A DNA stretch of 13,498 bases from an uncultured Treponema sp. (GTDB lineage Bacteria; Spirochaetota; Spirochaetia; Treponematales; Treponemataceae): positions 1 to 13,498 of the forward strand of contig NZ_CALHGC010000222.1 in assembly GCF_938029485.1 (NCBI RefSeq), given 5' to 3'. How positions within the stretch are numbered: position 1 is the stretch's first letter; each line of letters begins with the position of its first letter. The position numbers and the translations under genes were made by a program. Positions 1 to 6,753 of the stretch are shown here, piece by piece. The notes beneath the pieces are model-generated. The model was not told where the DNA came from. It was given only the letters and a program-made list of their open reading frames with translations, and searched no databases.

Positions 1-61
1 AAAAAATCTGTGCATCCAATAGTGCGTCGAGCTTTGCGTAATATTTTAAAACAGATTTCAT
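1..61 (-). CDS. N-terminal start of an unidentified gene, cut by window edge
   Basis: Only the first 20 codons are visible, reading MKSVLKYYAKLDALLDAQIF. The start ATG at 61-59 is chosen because AAGGA lies seven bases upstream. The other nearby ATG, at 68-66 in another frame, sits directly against that AAGGA, so it is a worse start. A strong promoter with an overlapping dyad lies just upstream, so a self-regulated gene, possibly a transcription regulator, is plausible. The visible residues are too few to name a family. Confidence 0.55.
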   Translation of the reverse strand, partial: MKSVLKYYAKLDALLDAQIF

Positions 62-73
62 CTGCCATTCCTT

Positions 74-94
74 TTTGTATGCTAGGCATACAAA
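74..94. promoter_or_regulatory. 21-bp dyad, candidate operator
   Basis: A perfect inverted repeat has nine-base arms (TTTGTATGC and GCATACAAA) around a three-base centre, TAG. It overlaps the edge of the -10 box and the expected transcription start of the minus-strand gene starting at 61. A repressor bound here would block initiation. As RNA it would also form a hairpin at the very 5' end of the transcript. The operator role is inferred from position and symmetry. Confidence 0.5.
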
Positions 95-121
95 TATAAT
101 CGGAAATAAATATTTTGTAAA
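93..121 (-). promoter_or_regulatory. sigma70-type promoter of the gene starting at 61
   Basis: On the minus strand, TTTACA (121-116) and TATATT (98-93) are separated by exactly 17 bases in an AT-rich stretch. Each box departs from consensus at one or two bases. The predicted start falls near position 86, inside the dyad at 74-94. It indicates that the gene at the left edge is transcribed independently of the ABC gene upstream of it. Confidence 0.6.
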
Positions 122-211
122 GTAGGAGAAACACACAGAGAACGTAAGAAAATCTGTGACAGCAGTACAACAAGTAATTTTATGACTCACACAAGAAAAC
201 AAGAACGGAAC

Positions 212-228
212 GCGGGCATGATACCCGC
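212..228 (-). terminator. possible terminator after the ABC half-transporter
   Basis: Read on the minus strand, GCGGGTA and TGCCCGC pair (one G-T wobble) around a three-base loop, about 90 bases past the stop codon of the ABC gene. The following bases are T-rich (GTTCCGTTCTTGTTTTC) but not an unbroken T run. It is therefore a weak candidate for an intrinsic terminator. Confidence 0.35.
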
Positions 229-316
229 TTTAGACTTCTCTTTTACAAGTTTTTTGCGTAAGCAAAGAATCTCCAAGACAAAAAGCATACACCATCTTGC
301 GCTGCTATCTTTTCCC

Positions 317-2071
317 CTACATTCTCCACCGCTCCGCTTCATATTGAATATCCCACAGCCGCCGGTATAGTCCCCCTTGTGCAATCAGCTCTGCGTGAGA
401 GCCGCGCTGACTGATTGTTCCGTTTTCCAGCACAAGAATCTGATCCGCGTTCTGTATAGTAGAAAGCTTATGCGCAATCATAATCACCGTTTTATTTTTC
501 AACAGTTCCTGTAAAGCCGTTTGAATTAGCTGCTCATTTTCCGCATCGACATTTGCCGTTACCTCATCCAAGAGGATAATCGGTGCATTCTTGAGAAGCG
601 CCCGTGCAATGGAAATACGCTGCTTTTCTCCGCCGGAAAGCCGTGCTCCCGCCTCACCGATAACCGTGTTGTAGCTATCTTCCATCGCTTCAATAAATTC
701 CGCACATCCTGCACGCTGCGCTGCTTCACAGACTTCTTCAATCGTTGCATCAGGCCGTCCGATGCGGATATTGTTCAGCACGGTATCATTAAACAAAAAT
801 ACATCCTGAAATACAAAACTGATATTCTTTAACAAGTGTTCGTACGAGAGCGTCTTTAGCGCCTTGCCGCCGATGCTGATCTCCCCGTGTCCGGGCAGGA
901 TATCCCAAAAGCGGGCAATCAAATTCGTAATCGTTGTTTTGCCGCTCCCCGAAAGTCCGACAAGAGCCGTCGTCGTTCCCTCCGGTACGCAAAAACTAAC
1001 GTCCCGCAATACCGGCGTTTTATTGTATGCAAAATTCACATGCTCAAAACAAATATCGTACCGCTCAAGTTTTTCCGTGCCGGAAATATCTTCTAATTTA
1101 GGAATCGTCTTAATCTGATTCATCCGGTCGATGGACTGCTGCGTCATCTTTGCAAAGATACTGAATATACCCATCGCTTCGGCGCCGGTAAAAAGACTGA
1201 ACGAGGCAAGCATCAATAAAAAGGCTTGCGGAAATATGAAGTCCTTGTTCAATAGAAACAGTCCGGAAAGAAATACAATCCCCGTCGTAATGAGCCGAAA
1301 ACATAATTGATACATGCCCATCGGTGGGATATGAACAAATTCTCCTCGTACGGAAAATGCGCGCAATCTTTCATAAGCGTCTTGTGTTTTAGAAAATTGT
1401 TTTTCCGTCATATTGTAGGATTTCAATACGGGAAGTCCCTTGATAAATTCAATCGTATCTTCCGTTACCTGCCCGATCAATTTTTGCCGGTTTAACTTGA
1501 GCGCATCCTGCCGTGTTGCAAGATATCGGTAGGCAAACCATGTTGGGATGAGCAAGACAAGCACGAGCAAAAAAATACGGTAATCAAATGAAAGACAGAT
1601 CATAAGCGCGATGACAAATACCGGAATGCCGACTGCAACTTTTTCAATGACACCTATGCCTTCTATTTCTAAAAACGCTGCGTCCGAGGTAATCGTCGAA
1701 ACCACATCGCCCAAATTCTTCTCGTTAAAGAAACCGAGCGGTACCTTCCGCAATTCCTTCCCCAACGTTTTGCGCTCTTCCGCCATACACTTATACCCCG
1801 CGCCCGACCGCAGACACGAAACAAGGTAGCGCAGCACGATGCGGGCAAGAATACTCGCCAGCATAATCAGCGAATACCGGATCATTACCGGCATTGTCAA
1901 AGCTTCTGCAACATCAGGATTAAATTCCGGCATCCGCGCAGTAATATGAAACGCTGCCAGCAAAGGAACCACAATCAGCCAGCCGTCAAAAAAACTCAAC
2001 ACAAGCGAAGCATACAGCTCTCTTTTTTGCCCGCCCATCAACTTAATAAAATCCCGCACCGTTTTTAACAT
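317..2071 (-). CDS. ABC half-transporter (membrane domain fused to ATPase), YbtPQ-like
   Basis: This 584-residue inner-membrane protein has an N-terminal exporter-fold membrane domain (roughly residues 15-320, several hydrophobic helices) followed by an ATP-binding domain. The ATPase shows Walker A GLSGSGKTT near 371-379, signature LSGGEKQR near 478, Walker B ILLDEVTA near 500 with the catalytic Glu, and a switch His in AHKLSTI near 533, so it should hydrolyse ATP. The length is normal for a half-transporter, which must pair. Its architectural match is the 578-residue half-transporter at 9266-11002, now about 7.2 kb away. GGGAG lies seven bases before the ATG and supports the start. The ATPase resembles the YbtP/YbtQ group, which imports siderophores despite an exporter fold, but lipid, drug or peptide export cannot be excluded. 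No clear promoter is visible between 2072 and 2582. Confidence 0.9.
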   Translation of the reverse strand: MLKTVRDFIKLMGGQKRELYASLVLSFFDGWLIVVPLLAAFHITARMPEFNPDVAEALTMPVMIRYSLIMLASILARIVLRYLVSCLRSGAGYKCMAEERKTLGKELRKVPLGFFNEKNLGDVVSTITSDAAFLEIEGIGVIEKVAVGIPVFVIALMICLSFDYRIFLLVLVLLIPTWFAYRYLATRQDALKLNRQKLIGQVTEDTIEFIKGLPVLKSYNMTEKQFSKTQDAYERLRAFSVRGEFVHIPPMGMYQLCFRLITTGIVFLSGLFLLNKDFIFPQAFLLMLASFSLFTGAEAMGIFSIFAKMTQQSIDRMNQIKTIPKLEDISGTEKLERYDICFEHVNFAYNKTPVLRDVSFCVPEGTTTALVGLSGSGKTTITNLIARFWDILPGHGEISIGGKALKTLSYEHLLKNISFVFQDVFLFNDTVLNNIRIGRPDATIEEVCEAAQRAGCAEFIEAMEDSYNTVIGEAGARLSGGEKQRISIARALLKNAPIILLDEVTANVDAENEQLIQTALQELLKNKTVIMIAHKLSTIQNADQILVLENGTISQRGSHAELIAQGGLYRRLWDIQYEAERWRM

Positions 2072-2100
2072 ACCGATTCTCCCATTTCTGCAATTCTATA

Positions 2101-2238
2101 TCATTTTTCCGTCCACTGTCCGTACAACAAACGAAACATTGTCTTCCTGCGATATATTTTGACTGCAAGCATAAGCGGGGGAAGTAACTTAGGGTAGTAG
2201 TAAGATATGCTTATTTGTGATATAAGGTTAATAGCTGT
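2101..2238 (-). pseudogene. Orphan C-terminal tail of an unidentified gene
   Basis: Directly upstream of the ABC gene, a minus-strand frame stays open for 45 codons and stops with TGA at 2103-2101, 29 bases before the ABC start codon. The end reads LMLAVKIYRRKTMFRLLYGQ followed by WTEK. This basic and hydrophobic tail looks like a protein C-terminus, and its stop has operon-like spacing to the next gene. No ribosome binding site and no body of a gene lie upstream; an in-frame TAG is at 2241-2239. It is read here as the end of a gene truncated by the inserted region. It does not match the tail of the other half-transporter. Chance openness over 45 codons is possible. Confidence 0.3.
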
Positions 2239-2280
2239 CTACATTTATGTGATAATCGTACTGTCATGTTATTTTATAAA

Positions 2281-2422
2281 AGGAAGGTTTATTTTCAGCC
2301 GCTAAAATGGCGCAGCTGAAAAACACGTCAAGTTTGCTTTGTGCAAACTTGCATATGTGCGCATTCCGCACACGAATGCAACAGTCTTTGAGAATTGGTA
2401 TTATTTCAACTGTTGCATTTTG
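2281..2422 (+). repeat. Multi-hairpin tandem unit 1
   Basis: This is the first of two adjacent units opening with AGGAAGG-TTATTTT. It contains four hairpins in series. A1 (2292-2322) pairs TTTTCAGC with GCTGAAAA and has an inner CGC/GCG stem. B1 (2329-2351) has a nine-base stem and loop TTTGT. C1 (2356-2372) pairs TGTGCG with CGCACA. D1 (2375-2419) pairs AATGCAACAGT with ACTGTTGCATT, with a further imperfect inner stem. No convincing protein is encoded. Compared with unit 2, the B, C and D segments are strongly conserved while the A hairpin differs almost completely in sequence. Confidence 0.85.
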
Positions 2423-2569
2423 AGGAAGGCTTATTTTAGACAATGCAGTTGGCATTGTCTAAAAACGCTGCGAGTTTGCTTTGTGCAAACTCGCGGATTA
2501 TATGTGCGCGTTCCGCGCACGAATGCAACAGTCTCCAAAATTGATATTTTGTTCGGCTGTTGCATTTTA
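2423..2569 (+). repeat. Multi-hairpin tandem unit 2
   Basis: This second copy follows without a gap and also opens with AGGAAGG-TTATTTT. Hairpins are A2 (2434-2464, 13-base perfect stem, loop AGTTG), B2 (2470-2494, ten-base stem, loop TTTGT), C2 (2504-2520, GTGCGCG with CGCGCAC) and D2 (2522-2566, AATGCAACAG with CTGTTGCATT plus an inner stem CAAAAT with ATTTTG). Pair A2330-T2350 of unit 1 is G2472-C2492 here, a compensatory change. Immediately after D2 the opening AGGAA recurs at 2570 and acts as the ribosome binding site of the nuclease gene at 2583. The unit thus forms the 5' flank or leader of that gene. Confidence 0.85.
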
Positions 2570-2582
2570 AGGAAAAACAATT

Positions 2583-4784
2583 ATGCAAACAGAGACACAT
2601 TCCATTCATGATATTTTAGCAAAAAATGCAACCTCATTTTTTATTCCTCCATTTCAAAGAGCTTATGCATGGGGCAAAACAGAAATAGAAAGGTATTTTA
2701 GCGATATTATCAGGATTATTAATTCCGAGCTTGATACGTCACAATCCGATAAACTTGAACACTTTTTTGGAACACTCGTTATAAAAGAAGAAAAAGCAGG
2801 ATTTGTGAATAAGTCTATTGTTGTCGATGGGCAACAACGATTAACCACGACACTGCTCTTTTTGATTGCTTTACGAGATAATGAACCCAACAAAGAAAAT
2901 AGAGACTTTATCACCGATACTTATTTAACTAATAACGCATCATCTTTTCAAGATAAAATCAAATTAAAGCAAGTTTCAAAAGATTGGGACGCCTATCGTG
3001 CATTGATAAATGGAACAAGTGTAAAACCCGGTATAATAAAAAATGCGTATGATATATTCACTAAACTAATAGCAAATATAAAAATATCACGTCCTGAAAT
3101 TACATTGGAGAAATATATTGTAGCCATCCAACGACTTAATGTTGCCGTTATTTTCTTAGATGAAAGACCATTTAAAGGTGAAGACCCGCAAATTATTTTT
3201 GAAACACTCAATTCTTTAGGAAAACCGCTCACTCTATCCGATTTAATCAGAAATTATGTCTTGCTCAATATGGATTGTACTCATCAAACGATCATGTATG
3301 AAACAATTTGGTACCCAAAAATTGAATTACAATTAACCGGTAGTACGTCTGACTTTTTTCGAGATTTTTTACAGTATAAAAAATCTACTTCTATAAAAGT
3401 GGTAAGTGATAATAATACAAAAGAAATTTATGCAAACTTCAAAAACTTTGTCGAAGAATCGTATTCTAATCATAAAGCTTTTATTGACGACATCGTAAAG
3501 TATGTAAAACTTTATACTTGGATTATACAAGCAGAAATCACTGATACTATTTCACCAGATAAAATAAAAGACAGTCAAATAAAGGAACTGTTAAGGAATA
3601 TTTTTCATGATATAAAAACTGAAGCATTCAAACCGTTTATCCTTGGGCTACTTTATCACCATCAAAATCAAACAAGTACTGTCATATTTAGTGATGATAA
3701 TTTTATAGCGATATTGCAAATCATTAGAACGTATCTAATACGGAGACGAATAGCACGGCTAACACAAGGAGAAAATAAAAATATCGTACTTCTCTGCAAT
3801 CGAATACATGATCTCGTGCAAAAGAAAATTGAAATGATCGATTTATTATCAAGTATGTTTTATAAAATGAGACTTCCGAATGATGATGAAATGCGGCAAG
3901 TCTTGATGATTTCAAAATTTTATGAAGATTTTAAAACGTATGGAAAATTTATTCTGGGGAAAATAGAAGAACACAATGCAAAAGTACCGGTTGATTTTAG
4001 AAATACTAAAATCACGGTAGAACACATTATGCCGCAGACGCTCAATGATGAGTGGAAAACAATGCTTGGAAATAATTATGAAGAAATACATAAAAAATAT
4101 TTGCATAATATTGGAAATCTCATTCTAACAGAGTTTAATAGTGAAATAGGGAATAGCCCTTTCAAAGATAAGAAAACCAAACTGCACACCTCTTCTTTAT
4201 ATTATAGACTGGAAATACTTAACAATGATGTTTGGAATGAGGAGAGTATAAAACAACACCAATCAAATATGATTAACTGGTTCTTGGAGACATTCCCATT
4301 ACCTAAACAATATCAAGCAGCTTCTAACTATGATAGAAAAAAACCTGATGTCACAACCTTTTCTCCTATAGATGACGATGCCGGTGATTGGGCAGAGGGA
4401 AATAAACCGGCAAAAATGATAATCAACGGCAGCGTTTTTAATGTCTCGACTTGGCAAGATGTATTTATAAAGTTTATCACATTTATGAAAGAAGATAGCA
4501 GATATGATTTCCAATTTATCCTTGATAATCAAACTGACTTATTCAATCGCGAAGGTGTAATTCTACACTGGAGTTTATTAAAAACGATTATAGACAAGAA
4601 TATAGACCTAACCACCCGATATAAATCATTTGACGGGCTATTCCCGGATAAAATCTCAAATCTTAAAGGAGATATGCTGTTTATTCATACCAATATATCC
4701 GCAGCAACATGTATGACTCGTATCGCAAGCATTATGACCAAGTTTGATATGCCGAGAGAATTTGTGATTATTACTTTAAAGTAA
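2583..4784 (+). CDS. DUF262-DUF1524 nuclease, GmrSD/SspE/BrxU-like type IV restriction protein
   Basis: This 733-residue protein carries the two hallmark DUF262 motifs: IPPFQRAYAW (residues 21-30) and DGQQRLTT (82-89), which in GmrS-like proteins bind and hydrolyse nucleotides. A DUF1524 His-Asn nuclease domain follows, with VEHIMPQ (His481) and LHNIGNL (507-513), then a further NS--GN--F--K stretch. The remaining C-terminal part (about 600-733) is a separate unrecognised domain. Family members such as GmrSD, SspE and BrxU cut modified phage DNA or act with DNA modification systems, so an anti-phage role is inferred. AAGGA nine bases upstream supports the ATG. The gene is very AT-rich and points opposite to its neighbours, which suggests independent transfer. 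No clear promoter was identified; the hairpin repeats form its leader region. Confidence 0.88.
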   Translation: MQTETHSIHDILAKNATSFFIPPFQRAYAWGKTEIERYFSDIIRIINSELDTSQSDKLEHFFGTLVIKEEKAGFVNKSIVVDGQQRLTTTLLFLIALRDNEPNKENRDFITDTYLTNNASSFQDKIKLKQVSKDWDAYRALINGTSVKPGIIKNAYDIFTKLIANIKISRPEITLEKYIVAIQRLNVAVIFLDERPFKGEDPQIIFETLNSLGKPLTLSDLIRNYVLLNMDCTHQTIMYETIWYPKIELQLTGSTSDFFRDFLQYKKSTSIKVVSDNNTKEIYANFKNFVEESYSNHKAFIDDIVKYVKLYTWIIQAEITDTISPDKIKDSQIKELLRNIFHDIKTEAFKPFILGLLYHHQNQTSTVIFSDDNFIAILQIIRTYLIRRRIARLTQGENKNIVLLCNRIHDLVQKKIEMIDLLSSMFYKMRLPNDDEMRQVLMISKFYEDFKTYGKFILGKIEEHNAKVPVDFRNTKITVEHIMPQTLNDEWKTMLGNNYEEIHKKYLHNIGNLILTEFNSEIGNSPFKDKKTKLHTSSLYYRLEILNNDVWNEESIKQHQSNMINWFLETFPLPKQYQAASNYDRKKPDVTTFSPIDDDAGDWAEGNKPAKMIINGSVFNVSTWQDVFIKFITFMKEDSRYDFQFILDNQTDLFNREGVILHWSLLKTIIDKNIDLTTRYKSFDGLFPDKISNLKGDMLFIHTNISAATCMTRIASIMTKFDMPREFVIITLK

Positions 4785-4913
4785 TATAGGTTTGCTATGG
4801 ATTTTGACGACCTCGAATATTTCTTGTTTTGATACCGCTTCAGCAATATATAGGTAGGAATTCTAATACCTTATCAAATAAATGAACAACATCTATTCAA
4901 GTCGTATTAAATA

Positions 4914-6479
4914 TTATTTCATTGCTTCTATAACTAATTCATTTAGTATATTATTTGTGCCCCAAGCAATTTTACAAGCATGTCTTTCTTTTGATGATAA
5001 ATAACCCGTACAGTATAAAATTGCAGAACGAACATATATTGAAGGTTCATTATTATATTCATCGCGTATCAGCTTTCTATCATGTCCCTTCCCATGTTTC
5101 GAAAGGATAATTACACAAATAGCTCTAATTGCTTCATGCGTTTGCTTGTTTAAGAAATATTTAGCACAAAGTCTTAATACTCTTGGTGATAAATTACTAC
5201 GATACAATAAGGCAGAAAACAACCACATTTGCTGATATTGAAAAATAAAGTGATTTTCAATTAAAATTTCTTCAATTTTTGATGTAATAATAGGGTTATC
5301 TTTATCAATTGTTGCAAGATAGGCAGAATAAAATTTCGTTAAATGTGGATAAGTATGTAAATCTTCTTTTATAGTTGCAAATGGCATCATTGAATGAGAT
5401 TTTGTAAGAAGCGGCAAGCAAAATTTTATGATTGTATCTTTTTGATAACAAGCTGCGTTTTTTTGTGCATACAATTCTTCGAGTACGTCAAGTCTAAAAC
5501 CATCTATTTCATTTACATTTACTTCTTTGCCTTCATCTTCATCCCAGTCGCATTGGAAGCCATATGCATTATCAAAAAAATTCTCGCGATCATCGTCTGT
5601 CATTGAATCTAACATTTGAGTAACCTCATTAAATAACTCGTCAAACTCCATTTGTTGAGAACAAATTTTTTTACTTGTATTAAACCAAGTCTTACTTTCG
5701 TTCAAATATAGACTTTGTTGCCTTAGTGTATTACATATTTCAACTAATATCTTACGTAGTTCATAGTCAGAATTTGAAAAAATATAAATATCATCTACAA
5801 ATCTAATAAAATCAAATTGTTTAAGTTCCAGAAAGTAATCAATTTGTGTTAAATAATAATTACCATATAGATCAGACGGATACATGCCCTGTAGTAATCC
5901 ATAGGATTTATCTTCCCGCCATGCAAGCAGTGCTTTTTCTAATAAACTAATCATTGGTTTTTGAATATTTATTGCATCTAATTGACTAATCACAAAATGT
6001 TGATAAATAGTTTCAAAAAAAGATGTAACATCAGTTTTTATACAATATTTATATTTTTCTGACTTATCGATCATTGCTTCTTCAAATTGATGAAAACACT
6101 TTCCAAGAGGTTCAAACATATTTTCATCATTTGTAAGTATATTTGAAAAAACATGCTTTCTATCAATATTATTTTCGATTTCACCTGCCATATTATCAGC
6201 CAACACCTGATAGAGCAGCCTATCTTTTGGATATAAAATTGCACCAGGTCTTGTTAGTCCTGATGATTTTGGAATATCCATTGTTAACGGTAATGAAAAA
6301 TTAAATTTACCTGATCCTAATTCTTCGTTTAACTTGTGGGCTAAGAATTTACTAGCATTTTTATATATATATCTGAAATGAGGAGCGAAAATAAAGTCTG
6401 TATTTATATCCGTAAGTATTCTTTTTACAGCTTGATCATAATTTAAAGATTTCGTTACTTTATCATCCAATCCCACCAT
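4914..6479 (-). CDS. Abi/UG-group reverse transcriptase with helical C-terminal domain
   Basis: This 521-residue protein has a reverse transcriptase core. Motif A reads IKTDVTSFFETIY with Asp150, motif B is GLLQGMYPSDLYGNYYL (194-210), and motif C is RFVDDIYIF with Asp229 and Asp230, so all three catalytic aspartates are present. FVDD rather than YADD, and the motif A and B style, fit the 'unknown group'/Abi reverse transcriptases used in phage defence rather than group II introns; no maturase or HNH domain is seen. Residues from about 300 to 521 are predicted helical, with HEAT-like spacing in the last 100, as in AbiA, AbiK and Abi-P2. AAGGAG six bases before the ATG sets the start. There is little room for a retron-like RNA upstream except within the remnant at 6531-6715. 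Composition is very AT-rich. The exact subgroup is not determined. Confidence 0.85.
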   Translation of the reverse strand: MVGLDDKVTKSLNYDQAVKRILTDINTDFIFAPHFRYIYKNASKFLAHKLNEELGSGKFNFSLPLTMDIPKSSGLTRPGAILYPKDRLLYQVLADNMAGEIENNIDRKHVFSNILTNDENMFEPLGKCFHQFEEAMIDKSEKYKYCIKTDVTSFFETIYQHFVISQLDAINIQKPMISLLEKALLAWREDKSYGLLQGMYPSDLYGNYYLTQIDYFLELKQFDFIRFVDDIYIFSNSDYELRKILVEICNTLRQQSLYLNESKTWFNTSKKICSQQMEFDELFNEVTQMLDSMTDDDRENFFDNAYGFQCDWDEDEGKEVNVNEIDGFRLDVLEELYAQKNAACYQKDTIIKFCLPLLTKSHSMMPFATIKEDLHTYPHLTKFYSAYLATIDKDNPIITSKIEEILIENHFIFQYQQMWLFSALLYRSNLSPRVLRLCAKYFLNKQTHEAIRAICVIILSKHGKGHDRKLIRDEYNNEPSIYVRSAILYCTGYLSSKERHACKIAWGTNNILNELVIEAMK

Positions 6480-6530
6480 TTTCTTCTCCTTACTACTACG
6501 TATAAATCGTCTATATTACCATACAACCAC

Positions 6531-6715
6531 TTATCCAATATCATTTTTTTTCTTTTCTGCACAAGCACCCGTCACCACTTTTGCAGCAGCAATTTCAGTT
6601 TCGTAAGTTTCTATCGCCTTGCGAGCCTCCCGTTGGTCGCCAATCAGTGCAACTTGCCTTGATTGGCTTTTAATTCTGCCAATCGAGGCTCTGTAATTAC
6701 GGCTAAATCCTGCTT
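6531..6715 (-). pseudogene. Frameshifted C-terminal remnant resembling a DNA methylase
   Basis: Protein-like segments occur in different minus-strand frames. ITEPRLAELKANQGKL (about 6700-6655) is followed, after a stop and frame change, by QREARKAIETYETEIAAAKV and then GACAEKKK. Another shift at an A-run would continue as MILDKWL, just beyond the quoted range. The EIAAAKV...AEKKK...LDKWL pattern resembles the coiled C-terminus of N-6 DNA methylases of the type I HsdM or Eco57I kind. No N-terminal body is present, because the endonuclease gene ends at 6754. It is interpreted as the end of an older restriction-modification gene replaced at this site. Family assignment rests on remembered pattern only. 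Confidence 0.4.
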
Positions 6716-6753
6716 TTATCTTCTTATCTATCATACACAAATCCCGATTTTTT

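Noticed and set aside
2281..2569. CRISPR array
   Set aside because: There are only two long units (about 145 bases) of repeated hairpins without short repeats separated by unique spacers, and no cas genes.
2339..2611. A 90-codon plus-strand frame across the hairpin repeats
   Set aside because: Its translation simply repeats with the DNA units, is rich in Cys, Arg and His from the hairpin arms, has no ribosome site and overlaps the nuclease start. It is a by-product of the repeat.
4797..4832. A tiny plus-strand frame just after the nuclease stop (MDFDDLEYFLF)
   Set aside because: It has eleven codons with a start close to the preceding stop. It could be the beginning of a lost gene, but nothing follows in any frame and no ribosome site is convincing.
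4840..4885. Bidirectional terminator between the convergent nuclease and reverse transcriptase genes
   Set aside because: The best inverted repeat is AGGTA with TACCT, a five-base stem with a ten-base loop and no T run. That is too weak to call.
6480..6545. Promoter for the reverse transcriptase (TTGGAT, 17 bases, TATAGA)
   Set aside because: Both boxes match consensus poorly and the region is AT-rich, so such a hit is expected by chance.
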